Shown: piece by piece, positions 49,136 through 58,182 of the stretch
How positions within the stretch are numbered: the first letter of the stretch is position 1
Layout: the number at the start of each line of letters is the position of its first letter
From: Streptomyces hyaluromycini
GTDB taxonomy: Bacteria; Actinomycetota; Actinomycetes; Streptomycetales; Streptomycetaceae
Length of the DNA stretch: 64,000 nt
NCBI RefSeq assembly: GCF_002217755.1
Contig: NZ_BCFL01000019.1
Location: 618,712 to 682,711 of the forward strand
Direction of reading: 5' to 3'
The notes under the pieces: generated by a model
What the model was told of the DNA's origin: nothing
Database searches by the model: none
Seen by the model: the letters and a program-made list of their open reading frames with translations, nothing else
Program-made: the position numbers and the translations under genes

Positions 49136-50101
49136 ATGGGACTCATGGACACACTTCACGCAGTCCGGGCCCGCGGGATCACCAAGTGCTTCGGTGACGT
49201 CGTGGCACTGGACGCCGTGGACCTCGACGTGACGCAAGGTCAGATCCATGGCCTGGTCGGGCCGAACGGCGCCGGCAAGACGACCCTGCTCGGGCTGCTG
49301 CTGGGGCTGGCCGTCGCCGACGGCGGCCGGCTGGAGATCCTGGGCACCCCGGTCGAGCGGGCGCTAGCCGCCCCCGACGGCGTCGCCGGCTTCGTGGACG
49401 CGCCCGGTCTCTACCCCTCGCTGACGGCCCGGCAGAACCTCGCCGCGCTGGCCGCGCTCCGCGGTCTCGGCACCGGGCCCGCGGGGACCGCGGGGATCGA
49501 CGACGTGCTCGCCGAGGTCGGGCTCACCGATGTCGCCGACGACAAGACCCGCGGCTTCTCCCTCGGCATGCGCCAGCGGCTCGGGCTCGCCGCCGCCCTG
49601 CTCACCCGGCCCCGGCTGCTCGTGCTCGACGAGCCCGCCAACGGCCTCGACCCGGCCGGCAAGAGACATGTGCACGGCGTCCTCACCCGGCTCGCCGCCG
49701 ACGGCACCGCCGTGGTGCTCTCCAGCCACCGGATGGACGACCTGGAGGCGCTGTGCTCCGAGGTCACCATCCTCGCCACCGGACGCGTCGTCTTCTCCGG
49801 CCCGCTGAACAAACTGGCCGCCGAGAACCGCGAACTCGACTACCGGCTGCGCACCTCCGACCCCGAGGCCGCGCGCCGGCTGGCCGCCGACACGGCCGGC
49901 ATCCGGATCTCCGACCACACCGGCCTCGGCCTGCGGCAGGACCCCGACGTGCTCGTCGTACGCGCCCTGGTGCCCGCCCTCGACGAACTCGTCGCGGAGG
50001 TCGTGCGGTCGGGTGTCGCGGTGCGCGAACTCGCCCCCGTCGTGTCCCCGCTCGAAGCCGCGTTCCTCGCCCTCACCGAGCACCAGGAGGCCGGCCGATG
50101 A
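49136..50101 (+). CDS. ABC exporter ATP-binding subunit
   Basis: A 321-residue ATPase. Walker A GLVGPNGAGKTTLLGL (about 42-57), signature GFSLGMRQRLGLAAALL (about 143-159), Walker B LLVLDEPANGLDP and the H-loop SSHRMDD. The C-terminal 90 residues are a drug-exporter-type extension. Start ATG 49136 has AAGGG four bases upstream; the frame is open to 49118. Its stop overlaps the permease start (ATGA). With the permease and the following phosphoesterase it forms one transcription unit. Confidence 0.94.
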   Translation: MGLMDTLHAVRARGITKCFGDVVALDAVDLDVTQGQIHGLVGPNGAGKTTLLGLLLGLAVADGGRLEILGTPVERALAAPDGVAGFVDAPGLYPSLTARQNLAALAALRGLGTGPAGTAGIDDVLAEVGLTDVADDKTRGFSLGMRQRLGLAAALLTRPRLLVLDEPANGLDPAGKRHVHGVLTRLAADGTAVVLSSHRMDDLEALCSEVTILATGRVVFSGPLNKLAAENRELDYRLRTSDPEAARRLAADTAGIRISDHTGLGLRQDPDVLVVRALVPALDELVAEVVRSGVAVRELAPVVSPLEAAFLALTEHQEAGR

Positions 50102-51465
50102 CCACCGCCACGACCCCCGCCACCGCCCCCGTCGGCACCGAACCCGCCGCCCGTCGGGTCCCGGTGTCGCGCGGTTACCGCTTCGAACTGGTGAAGCTGG
50201 TCTCGCAGTGGCGGATCCGGCTGCTGGTGCTCGCCTGCTGGATCGCGCCGGGGCTGTTCGTCGCCGGGGTCAGCCAGCAGAGCACGCTCCCCGCCGACAC
50301 GCTCTTCGGCCGCTGGATGCACGCGACCGGCTGGGCCGGGCCGCTGGTGATGCTCGGTTTCGCGGGCACCTGGGCGCTGCCGCTGCTGACATCGGTGGTC
50401 GCCGGCGACGTGTTCGCCGCCGAGGACCGGCTCGGCACCTGGCGCCACCTGCTGGTGGCGGTCCGCTCGCCCGCGCGGATCTTCGTGGCGAAGTCACTGG
50501 CCAGCCTCACCGTCATCCTGCTGCTGGTGGCCGGACTGGCCGCCTCCAGCACGGCCGGCGGGCTGGCGTCGGTCGGCGACCAGCCGCTGGTCGGCCTCGA
50601 CGGCCATCTGCTGTCGTCCGGCGACGCGGCCGGCCGGGTCCTGCTCGCCTGGCTCGCGGCCCTCGCCCCGACCCTCTCCCTGGCCGCGATCGGACTGCTC
50701 GGCTCGGTCGCCCTCGGCCGCTCCCCGATGGGCCTGCTGCTGCCCCCGATCGTCGCGCTCGCGATGTCGGTCGCCCAGATGCTGCCGCTGCCCGTCGCCG
50801 TGCGCCTCGCCCTGCCCGGCTACGCCTTCATCTCCTGGAACGGCCTGTTCACCAGCCCCGCCCAGCTCGCCCCGCTCCTCATCGCCGTCGCGGTGAGCCT
50901 GACGTGGGCGGTGCTGGCCACCGCCCTGGCCTATCTGCTGTTCGTACGGCGGGACTTCACCAATCCGGCCTACGACGGCTCCGGGCGCCGCGCGCTCACC
51001 CTCGGCGTGCTGCCGCTGGCCGCGCTGACCGCCGTCACCGTCGGGGCGGTCGCCGTGGCCACCCCGTCGACGGGCTCCGGGATCGAGCAGGACAAGGTGC
51101 AGAAGTCCCTCGCCACGGTCTTCGGCCACCTCTACCGCCTGCAGACCGGGCAACTGCACCGGCCCGCCGTCACCGAGGCGCAGTTGAAGGCCACGGCGGC
51201 GTGCACCAAGAGCGACGGCCAGGCCGCCCAGGAGGGCGCGGGCAACGACTGGCGTTGCGTAGTGAGCTGGCACCTCCCCGGCGTCACGGCGGTCACGGGG
51301 ACGGCGATCTACCAGCTCGACATCACCTCGGACGGGCGGTTCGTGGCCGACGGCGACGGTCCCAAGGAAGTCAACGGCTACTTCCTGGTGCGGACCCCGA
51401 CCGGCGACGCCCCGAATCCGCTGTGGCAGTTCGACGGCAACGTCGACCTGCTCGACACCCACTGA
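50098..51465 (+). CDS. ABC exporter permease with C-terminal extracytoplasmic domain
   Basis: A 455-residue ABC-2-type permease: about six helices within residues 40-310, then a seventh anchoring helix (LTLGVLPLAALTAVTVGAVAV, about 300-322) and an extracytoplasmic domain of about 130 residues containing Cys pairs (ATAACTKSDG and DWRCVVSW). That domain is unusual for ABC-2 permeases and resembles a small ligand-binding or partner-binding module. It is coupled to the ATPase upstream. The next gene, a secreted phosphoesterase, starts 14 bases after its stop, suggesting a functional link. Confidence 0.9.
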   Translation: MTTATTPATAPVGTEPAARRVPVSRGYRFELVKLVSQWRIRLLVLACWIAPGLFVAGVSQQSTLPADTLFGRWMHATGWAGPLVMLGFAGTWALPLLTSVVAGDVFAAEDRLGTWRHLLVAVRSPARIFVAKSLASLTVILLLVAGLAASSTAGGLASVGDQPLVGLDGHLLSSGDAAGRVLLAWLAALAPTLSLAAIGLLGSVALGRSPMGLLLPPIVALAMSVAQMLPLPVAVRLALPGYAFISWNGLFTSPAQLAPLLIAVAVSLTWAVLATALAYLLFVRRDFTNPAYDGSGRRALTLGVLPLAALTAVTVGAVAVATPSTGSGIEQDKVQKSLATVFGHLYRLQTGQLHRPAVTEAQLKATAACTKSDGQAAQEGAGNDWRCVVSWHLPGVTAVTGTAIYQLDITSDGRFVADGDGPKEVNGYFLVRTPTGDAPNPLWQFDGNVDLLDTH

Positions 51466-51479
51466 AGGGAAACAGTTCC

Positions 51480-54233
51480 GTGCAGGTAACACGCCAGCGT
51501 CGGATCAGCGAGAAGAAGCAGTTCAACCTCTTCGGCAGACGCGTCGGCCGCCGGGCCCTGCTGGTGACGTCGGGTATCGCCGTCGCCCTGGGCGTCACGG
51601 GCACCGCGGTCGCCTCGACCTACCAGTTCGGCACCCAGCAGGTCGGCCAGACCACCGCCAACGGCCAGGTCGTCTCCGCCGATCAATACATCAACCCGTA
51701 CGGCACCCGCAGCGTCATCAATGACGGCAAGATCATGTCGTCGGTGGTCAGCCCGGACGGCACCCACCTCGCGGCCTCGATCGCCGACGGCGACGCGTCC
51801 CTGGTCGTCGTGGACCTGGCGACCGGTCAGGTCACGCAGAAGATCGGCACCAACGCGGCCGACAACCTGCGCATCAGCAGCGGCGCGGTCGGCCAGGAGG
51901 GTCCGACCTACTCGCCCGACGGCAAGCAGCTGTGGCTGGGCCAGGCCAACGGCTACACCAAGTTCACCGTCAACGCCGACGGCACCCTCGCGAGCCCCAC
52001 GGCCGTACCGATCGCGGCCGACGGCTCCAAGCAGGCACTGGTGGGCGTGGCCGTGTTCTCGGCCGACGGCTCCACCGTGTACTCCGCGGTCAACGGCCAG
52101 AACAAGGTGGTCGCCATCGACGCGGCGACCGGCACGATCAAGCAGACCTGGGCGGTCGGCAACGCCCCGCGCGGTCTCGCGCTGGTCGGCGGCAAGCTCT
52201 ACGTCAGCAACGAGGGCGGGCGCCCGGCCAAGGCCGGCGACACCACCATCAACTCCTACGGCACCGACGTGGTCGCCAACCCGAAGACCGGCGCCAGCAC
52301 CACCGGCACGGTCAGCGTCATCGACACCGCGGACCCGGCCGCGGCCGTCGGCACCGTCGACGTCGGCCTGCACCCGACCGCCGTGTACGCGAGCAAGGGC
52401 GCGGTGTTCGTCACCAACACCGCCGACAACAGCGTGTCGGTCATCGACAGCCGCAAGGACAAGGTCGTCCAGACGATCTCCACCCAGCCGTGGCCGGAGG
52501 CGTCCGTCGGCTACGAGCCGAACGCTGTGACGCTCACCGACGACGACCGGCTCCTGGTGACACTCGGCCGCGCCAACGCCGTCGCCGTCTACCGCTACAC
52601 CTCGGCGCAGCAGCCCGCCCGCTACGTCGGCCTGCTCCCCACCGACTACTTCCCGTCGGGGATCACCGCCATCGGCACGAAGGTCGTCGTCGCCAACACC
52701 CGCGGCATCGACGCGCTGCGCCCCGACGCCGCCGGCCACAACACGCACGACACCACGTCGAGCCTCACCCAGTTCACGCTGCCGAGCGACCAGGTCGTCA
52801 GGTCCGAGACCAACAAGGTGTTCAAGCAGAACGGCTGGACGTCCAACTCGGTCAAGACCGCCAAGAGCAACAGCCACAAGAAGGCCGTCCCGGTCCCGAA
52901 GCGGATCGGCGACCCGTCGACGATCAAGCACGTCTTCCTGCTCGTCAAGGAGAACCGCACCTACGACCAGGTCTTCGGCGACCTCCCGCAGGGCAACGGG
53001 AACTCCGCGCTCACCCAGTTCGGCGAGAACGTCACGCCGAACCAGCACGCGCTGGCCCAGCAGTTCGGCCTGTACGACAACTTCTACGACATCGGCACCA
53101 ACTCAGCCGAGGGCCACAACTGGCTGATGCAGTCGGACAACCCGGAGTACACCGAGTCGTCGGCCGGCGAGTACACGCGCAGCTACGACACCGAGAACGA
53201 CGTCCTCGGCCACCAGAAGACCGGCTTCCTGTGGACCGGCGCGCAGGCGGCCGGCCAGACCGTCAAGGACTTCGGCGAGTTCCAGTCGTACGAGAGCAAG
53301 CCGGCCGGTGCGAACTGGCAGAACCTGTACTGCGACAGCAAGAACATGGCCGCCACCGGGGCCCAGACCGCCTACCCGATCAAGACGGGCTCGGCGATCC
53401 CCTCGCTCAACGACGTGTCGGTGCAGGGCTTCCCGCTGTTCGACCTCGACGTCCCGGACATCTACAAAGAGCAGATCTGGAAGCAGGACTTCGAGAAGAA
53501 CGGCCCGGCGAACCTGAACATGTTCTGGTTCTCCAACGACCACACCGGCGGACCCGCCAACGCGGCCGCCGAGGTCGCCGACAACGACCTGGCGGTCGGC
53601 CGGATGGTCGACGAGATCACCCACAGCAAGTACTGGAAGGACTCGGCGATCTTCGTCGTCGAGGACGACTCCCAGGCCGGCCTCGACCACGTCGACGGCC
53701 ACCGCGCCCCGGTCCAGGTCATCAGCCCGTACGCCCAGCACGGCACGGTCGACGACCACTACTACTCACAGATCACCATGGTCCGCACCATCGAGCAGAT
53801 CCTCGGGGTGCACCCGATGAACCAGCTCGACAGCGCGGCCACCCCGATGTACGGGGCGTTCACGGGCAAGGCGGACGACACGCCGTTCACGGCGGTCCCG
53901 AACCGGACCTCGCTGACCCTCGGCGTGAACCCGCAGCCGACCTGCGGCTCGGACACCCCGGCGGCCCAGGACGCCCAGGCGGCGGCCGCGCCGACGTCGG
54001 TCTCCGTCCCGGCGGCCGAGGCCAAGGTCGCGGCGCAGTGGAAGTCGTGGGCCTCGCACCAGCGGCTGACCGGCAAGAACGCCGTGCCGGACTACGCGAA
54101 CCCCACCCAGATGAACCGTTACACCTGGTACCAGACCCACAACTGGACCAAGGCCTACCCCGGTGACAAGAAGATCTACGCGCCGAACGACGTGCCGGGC
54201 GCCTATCTCCCGTCCGCGGAGAACGACGGCTGA
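51480..54233 (+). CDS. Large secreted beta-propeller/phosphoesterase protein
   Basis: A 917-residue exported protein. A basic N-terminus and hydrophobic segment (RRALLVTSGIAVALGVTGTAVA, in parts, about 24-46) form a signal sequence. Residues about 70-440 are YVTN-type propeller blades (VSPDGTHLAASIADGDASLVVVDLATG in parts; VSVIDSRKDKVVQTIS). Residues about 480-820 are a phosphoesterase/alkaline-phosphatase-superfamily domain with KHVFLLVKENRTYDQVFGD (nucleophile Thr in ENRTYD), EGHNWLMQSDN, SNDHTGG and FVVEDDSQAGLDHVDGHRAP, giving the metal-binding His/Asp set. Start GTG 51480 with AAGGGA 9-11 bases upstream. A terminator follows. The substrate may be a phospholipid or phosphate ester. Confidence 0.9.
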   Translation: MQVTRQRRISEKKQFNLFGRRVGRRALLVTSGIAVALGVTGTAVASTYQFGTQQVGQTTANGQVVSADQYINPYGTRSVINDGKIMSSVVSPDGTHLAASIADGDASLVVVDLATGQVTQKIGTNAADNLRISSGAVGQEGPTYSPDGKQLWLGQANGYTKFTVNADGTLASPTAVPIAADGSKQALVGVAVFSADGSTVYSAVNGQNKVVAIDAATGTIKQTWAVGNAPRGLALVGGKLYVSNEGGRPAKAGDTTINSYGTDVVANPKTGASTTGTVSVIDTADPAAAVGTVDVGLHPTAVYASKGAVFVTNTADNSVSVIDSRKDKVVQTISTQPWPEASVGYEPNAVTLTDDDRLLVTLGRANAVAVYRYTSAQQPARYVGLLPTDYFPSGITAIGTKVVVANTRGIDALRPDAAGHNTHDTTSSLTQFTLPSDQVVRSETNKVFKQNGWTSNSVKTAKSNSHKKAVPVPKRIGDPSTIKHVFLLVKENRTYDQVFGDLPQGNGNSALTQFGENVTPNQHALAQQFGLYDNFYDIGTNSAEGHNWLMQSDNPEYTESSAGEYTRSYDTENDVLGHQKTGFLWTGAQAAGQTVKDFGEFQSYESKPAGANWQNLYCDSKNMAATGAQTAYPIKTGSAIPSLNDVSVQGFPLFDLDVPDIYKEQIWKQDFEKNGPANLNMFWFSNDHTGGPANAAAEVADNDLAVGRMVDEITHSKYWKDSAIFVVEDDSQAGLDHVDGHRAPVQVISPYAQHGTVDDHYYSQITMVRTIEQILGVHPMNQLDSAATPMYGAFTGKADDTPFTAVPNRTSLTLGVNPQPTCGSDTPAAQDAQAAAAPTSVSVPAAEAKVAAQWKSWASHQRLTGKNAVPDYANPTQMNRYTWYQTHNWTKAYPGDKKIYAPNDVPGAYLPSAENDG

Positions 54234-54266
54234 CCCCAGCCCGCTCGACAGCCCGCTCGACGTCAG

Positions 54267-54294
54267 GGGACCCCGGCCACCCGACCGGGGTCCC
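54267..54294 (+). terminator. Terminator hairpin after phosphoesterase gene
   Basis: GGGACCCCGG (54267-54276) and CCGGGGTCCC (54285-54294) form a perfect 10-bp stem with an eight-base loop, 33 bases after the stop. A short duplication AGCCCGCTCGAC x2 precedes it. Confidence 0.82.
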
Positions 54295-54385
54295 TGCGCT
54301 TTCCGCCGCGCTGCCGCGTACCGCGCGCCCGTCGGCCCGCGGTACGCCAAGCTTGCTGCGGACCGTACGAGGACAGGGAGACGTC

Positions 54386-55267
54386 ATGACCGACAAGCCG
54401 ACCGTGGGCATGCTGGGCACCGGCATCATGGGCGCCGCGATGGCCCGCAACCTCCTCAGGGCCGGGCACACCGTCCGCGCGTGGAACCGCACCCGCGCCA
54501 AGGCCGAACCCCTCGCGGCCGACGGCGCCCAGGTCACCGGCACACCGGCCGAGGCCGTCGAGGGCGCCGACGTCGTCCTGACCATGCTGTACGACGGTGC
54601 CACCGCGCTGGAGACGATGCGCGAGGCGGCCGGCGCGCTGCGCCCCGGGGCCGTCTGGGTGCAGTCGACCACCGCGGGCCTCGACCAGATCCCCGTGCTC
54701 GCCGCCTTCGCCCGCGAGCACGGCCTGGTCTTCTACGACGCCCCGGTCCTCGGCACCCGCCAGCCCGCCGAGGCCGGACAGCTCACCGTCCTGGCCGCGG
54801 GGCCCGAGCAGGGCCGGGAGACGGTCACGCCCGTCTTCGACGCGGTCGGCGCCCGCACGGTGTGGACCGGGGACGACGGGTCCTCGGCCGCCGCGACCCG
54901 GCTCAAGCTGGTCGCCAACAGCTGGGTCCTCGCGGCCACCGCGGCGACCGGCGAGGTGGTCGCGCTGGCGCAGGGTCTCGGCGTGGACCCGCAGCGCTTC
55001 TTCGACCTGATCGCGGGCGGCCCCCTCGACATGGGCTACCTGCGGGCCAAGGCCGGGCTGATCCTCGACGGCGGGCTGACCCCGCCGTCGTTCGCGGTGG
55101 ACACCGCCGGGAAGGACGCCCGGCTGATCGTCGCCGCCGGCGCGAGCCACGGCGTGCGCCTGGACGTCGCCGAGGCGGCCGCCGAACGCTTCGCCCGCGC
55201 TGCCGCCCAGGGGCACGCCGACGAGGACATGGCCGCCGCATACTTCGCCAGCTTCGACGGCAGGTAG
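54386..55267 (+). CDS. NAD(P)-dependent beta-hydroxyacid dehydrogenase-like protein
   Basis: A 293-residue oxidoreductase of the 3-hydroxyisobutyrate dehydrogenase/glyoxylate reductase family. Cofactor site VGMLGTGIMGAAMARNLLRAGH (in parts, residues 7-28), substrate loop DAPVLGTRQPAEAGQL (about 115-130; the usual S-G-G is replaced by L-G-T), catalytic Lys in RLKLVANSWVLA (about 173) and NAD-contacting GGLTPPSFAVDTAGKDARL. Start ATG 54386 has AGGGAG five bases upstream. It may be an imine-reductase-like variant; the changed substrate loop makes substrate assignment unsafe. Confidence 0.9.
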   Translation: MTDKPTVGMLGTGIMGAAMARNLLRAGHTVRAWNRTRAKAEPLAADGAQVTGTPAEAVEGADVVLTMLYDGATALETMREAAGALRPGAVWVQSTTAGLDQIPVLAAFAREHGLVFYDAPVLGTRQPAEAGQLTVLAAGPEQGRETVTPVFDAVGARTVWTGDDGSSAAATRLKLVANSWVLAATAATGEVVALAQGLGVDPQRFFDLIAGGPLDMGYLRAKAGLILDGGLTPPSFAVDTAGKDARLIVAAGASHGVRLDVAEAAAERFARAAAQGHADEDMAAAYFASFDGR

Positions 55268-55349
55268 CCGGGCGGAAGGGCCTGCGCCGACGTGACGGCC
55301 CGGGCCCTGAGGGAGCACCCTGGAAGCAGCGATTCCGGAGGTGGACCCC

Positions 55350-55634
55350 ATGATGGACATGATGAAGACCGCTGTGGGATGGCACGTCGAGATGGAGTTC
55401 CTGGAGGACGACACGCACACGCGGGCGGTGGCCCTGGTCCGTCTGCCCGACGGCACCGAGGTACGGGCGCACGGCCATGCGAGCCGGCACGAGTCCGACA
55501 GCAACCAGCCCAGAGTCGGCGAGGAGATCGCCGGCGCCCGCGCCCTCAACGAACTGGCCATGCAGTTGCTGTCCAAGGCGCACGGCGAGATCGACGCGCT
55601 GTCGGGGCGGCACTCGCACCCGATCAACGTGTGA
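55350..55634 (+). CDS. Small DUF1876-like protein
   Basis: A 94-residue protein from ATG 55350, chosen because GGAGG lies eight bases upstream (a GTG at 55341 overlaps that site). The sequence TAVGWHVEMEFLEDDTHTRAVALVRLPDGTEVRAHGHASRH (in parts) and VGEEIAGARALNELAMQLLSKAHGEI is typical of a small actinobacterial family of unknown function that I associate with DUF1876. It has no membrane segment. The stop is followed by a short tandem repeat (GTGAGAAGCAAC type, about 55631-55665). Confidence 0.78.
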   Translation: MMDMMKTAVGWHVEMEFLEDDTHTRAVALVRLPDGTEVRAHGHASRHESDSNQPRVGEEIAGARALNELAMQLLSKAHGEIDALSGRHSHPINV

Positions 55635-55724
55635 GAAGCAACGTGAGAAGCAACGTCTGAGAAGCACGGGAGCGCAGGCGGGCGTGGGGGGCGCGTGTGT
55701 GGCGCGCGGTGGCGTGTTCGGTGG

Positions 55725-56894
55725 TTACGAAAGCGCCGTGCGCACCGCGCGCACCAGCGCCTGCGCCCGTGGGTCCGCTGTCACGCTCTTGCGGAAGCCG
55801 TTGGTGACATAGCCGAAGGCGATGCCCGACTCGGGGTCCGCGAAGGCGAGCGCGCCGCCGCGGCCCGGGTGCCCGAAGGAGACCGGGGAGAGCAGCGGGG
55901 AGGCGCTGCCGTGCAGCATGTAGCCGAGCCCGAAGCGGGTGGAGACGACCAGCACCCGGTCCGGCCCGGCCGACTGCTCGGTGCGGGCCAGCTCCACGGT
56001 CTCCGGGGTGAACAGCCGCCTGCCGCCGTCGACCTCGCCGATCAGGGAGGCGTAGAAGCGGGCCAGGCCGTCGGCGGTGGCGATGCCGTTGGAGGCGGGG
56101 AGGGCGGCCGCGCGGTAGCCGGGGTCGTTCTCGTCCGGGAGCGGGCTGATCGCGCCGAACGCCCGGCGGGTCAGCGATCCGGGGTCGGCGTACGCCTCGG
56201 AGACGGCGCGCTTGGGCCGGGTCCGGAGCGCGCTCGCGGTCTCCGGCGCCGCCACGGGGCCGACGCGCCCCACGCGCGCCTGCTCCGCCGCGGGGAGCCC
56301 GAGCCACAGCTCGGCGCCGGCCGGCCCGGCGACCTCGTCCGCGATCCACTCGCCGACGGTCCGCCCGGTCACCCGCCGCACCAGCTCACCGGTCAGCCAG
56401 CTGTACGTCTGTGCGTGGTAGCCGTGGTCGGTGCCCGGCTCCCACACCGGCGCCTGCGCCGCCACCGCGGCCGCGCCGAGGTCCGGGTCGGCGGCCTCCG
56501 CGGGCGTGAGCGGCCGGTCTAGGACCGGTACGCCCGCGCGGTGCGCGAGCAGCTGCCGCACCAGCGTCCGCTCCTTGCCGGCCGCCTTGTACTCCGGCCA
56601 GTACTCGCCCACCGGCGCGTCCAGGTCCAGCTCCCCGCGCTGGCGCAGCAGCAGCAGTACGGCGGCGGCGACGCCCTTGGTCGCCGAACGCACGATCTGG
56701 GCGGTGCCGTGCTCCCACGGCGCCTCGCCGGCGGCCCCGTCGAAGTCCCGGGCACCGCCCCACAGGTCGACGACCCGGTGCCCGTCCCGGTACACGGCCA
56801 CCGCCGCGCCCCGGTCCCCGAGCAGCCCGAAGTTGCCTGCGAACGCGTCCCTGACCGGCTCGAAGCCCTCGGCCACAGTGCCGTGCACGTCCAC
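55725..56894 (-). CDS. Serine hydrolase, class C beta-lactamase-like esterase (EstB type)
   Basis: A 389-residue penicillin-binding-protein-fold hydrolase. Nucleophile Ser70 and Lys73 lie in VRSATKGVAAAV, Tyr about 159 in GYHAQTYSWL and the third motif is HPGRGG (about 338-343). No signal peptide is evident, so it is probably a cytoplasmic esterase rather than a secreted beta-lactamase. Start GTG 56894 has AAGGG eight bases upstream. The downstream DUF1876-like gene is convergent. Substrate unknown. Confidence 0.9.
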   Translation of the reverse strand: MDVHGTVAEGFEPVRDAFAGNFGLLGDRGAAVAVYRDGHRVVDLWGGARDFDGAAGEAPWEHGTAQIVRSATKGVAAAVLLLLRQRGELDLDAPVGEYWPEYKAAGKERTLVRQLLAHRAGVPVLDRPLTPAEAADPDLGAAAVAAQAPVWEPGTDHGYHAQTYSWLTGELVRRVTGRTVGEWIADEVAGPAGAELWLGLPAAEQARVGRVGPVAAPETASALRTRPKRAVSEAYADPGSLTRRAFGAISPLPDENDPGYRAAALPASNGIATADGLARFYASLIGEVDGGRRLFTPETVELARTEQSAGPDRVLVVSTRFGLGYMLHGSASPLLSPVSFGHPGRGGALAFADPESGIAFGYVTNGFRKSVTADPRAQALVRAVRTALS

Positions 56895-56991
56895 GTCCGG
56901 ATCCCTTCACTCGCCGGTGACAGTGGGGGAAACATGGCCGTCGGGCCCTGGATTCCTCGCTGCGACGTGGTCTGCGGCACGTGCCCCGGGA

Positions 56992-57438
56992 TCAGCCGAG
57001 CACGATGGTGACCTCGATGTTCCCGCGCGTCGCGTTCGAGTAGGGGCACACCTCGTGGGCGGCGTCCACCAGCTTCGCCGCGACGTCCCCGTCCAGCACC
57101 GGGAGCGAGACGCTGAGGGCGACCGCGAGGCCGTAGCCGCGCTGCTTGTTGGGGCCGATGCCGACCTTCGCGGCGACCGTGGAGCCGGTCAGGTCGTAGC
57201 CCGCGCGGTTGCCGACGAGGATCAGCGCGTTGTGGAAGCAGGCGCTGTACCCCGCCGCGAACAGCTGCTCCGGGTTGGTGCCGTTGCCGTCGCCGCCCAG
57301 GGCCGGAGGCATCGCCACCTTGAGCTCGATCTGGCCGTCCTGACTGCTGACATACCCGTCCCGGCCGCCGTGCGCGGTCGCCTCGGCGACATACATGATC
57401 TTCGTCGGACGAGAGTCGACGGTGGCGCCTTCGATCAC
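56992..57438 (-). CDS. ohr: Organic hydroperoxide resistance protein Ohr
   Basis: A 148-residue Ohr/OsmC-family thiol peroxidase that reduces organic hydroperoxides to alcohols. The redox Cys pair is seen in AGYSACFHNALILVG (about 60-74) and HEVCPYSNATRGNIEV (about 126-141). GGRDGYVSSQDGQIELKVAMPPALGG is family-typical. Start GTG 57438 has GGAGG seven bases upstream. It lies downstream of its probable regulator OhrR on the same strand, with a 170-base intergenic region containing a candidate operator. Confidence 0.94.
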   Translation of the reverse strand: MIEGATVDSRPTKIMYVAEATAHGGRDGYVSSQDGQIELKVAMPPALGGDGNGTNPEQLFAAGYSACFHNALILVGNRAGYDLTGSTVAAKVGIGPNKQRGYGLAVALSVSLPVLDGDVAAKLVDAAHEVCPYSNATRGNIEVTIVLG

Positions 57439-57484
57439 GGCGGGACCTCCCCCAGGGCTGAAACAGTGGTGGGCAACACAGAAG

Positions 57485-57505
57485 TGTGCAAGCACATCGT
57501 GCACA
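57485..57505. promoter_or_regulatory. Candidate OhrR operator upstream of ohr
   Basis: Inverted repeat TGTGCA-9-TGCACA (57485-57505), about 50 bases upstream of the ohr start. A second partial dyad TACCG-A-CCGGTA follows at about 57509-57520. Position and A/T content fit an OhrR-controlled promoter; the match to a published OhrR box was not checked. Confidence 0.45.
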
Positions 57506-57608
57506 AGGTACCGACCGGTAGGAAGCCCTGGGAGGGGCAGGGGGTGGAAACCGTGGGTAACAGGAGCCGGGGCGCGGAGTGCATCGCGAAGTGCCGGCGT
57601 GCGCGCTG

Positions 57609-58106
57609 CTACGAGGGGCGTGCGGCCGCCCTGCCCGCCCGCTCCGCGAGCTGCCGCAACTCCTCGCGCAGCCGTGTCACGTCGGCCCCGTCGAGCCCGG
57701 TCGTCGTGAGCAGGGCGCCGGGGATGCGCGCCGCGCGCTCCCTCAGTTCCTCCGCGCGCCCGGTGCACGCGACGAGCACCGAGCGCTCGTCCCGCTCCGA
57801 GCGCTCCCTGCGCACCAGACCCGCCCCCTCCAGCCGCTTCAGCAGCGGGGACACCGTGCCGTAGTCCAGCCGGAGCGCCTCCGCCAGCTCCTTCACCGTG
57901 GTCTCGCCCCGCTCCCACAGGACGAGCAGCACGAGGTACTGCGGGTAGGTGAGCCCGAGTTCGTCGAGGAGCGGGCGGTAGGCGGCGGTCACGGCGCGCT
58001 GCGCGGCGTACAGCGCGAAGCACAGCTGGTCGTCCAGCCGCGGCGACCCGGTGAACGGCCCAGCGGGCGGCCCGGTGAGCGGCCCGGCGTCCTCTTGATG
58101 CGTCAC
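57609..58106 (-). CDS. ohrR: OhrR, MarR-family organic peroxide sensor
   Basis: A 165-residue MarR-type repressor. The peroxide-sensing Cys (about 29) is conserved in QLCFALYAAQRAVTAAYRPLLDELGLTYPQYLVLLVLWE (in parts). The winged helix contains VKELAEALRLDYGTVSPLLKRLEGAGLV and the wing RSERDERSVLV. I choose GTG 58106 (THQEDAG); the frame is open to 58163, but those residues lack family similarity. Oxidation of the Cys should release DNA and induce ohr, the next gene downstream. Confidence 0.92.
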   Translation of the reverse strand: MTHQEDAGPLTGPPAGPFTGSPRLDDQLCFALYAAQRAVTAAYRPLLDELGLTYPQYLVLLVLWERGETTVKELAEALRLDYGTVSPLLKRLEGAGLVRRERSERDERSVLVACTGRAEELRERAARIPGALLTTTGLDGADVTRLREELRQLAERAGRAAARPS

Positions 58107-58182
58107 GCGCCCATTGTCACGGATGCGCGGACGGGCGGGACGGCCGTCACGGAAACGCGTCACATGCTCCCGGGCCCCGCCG

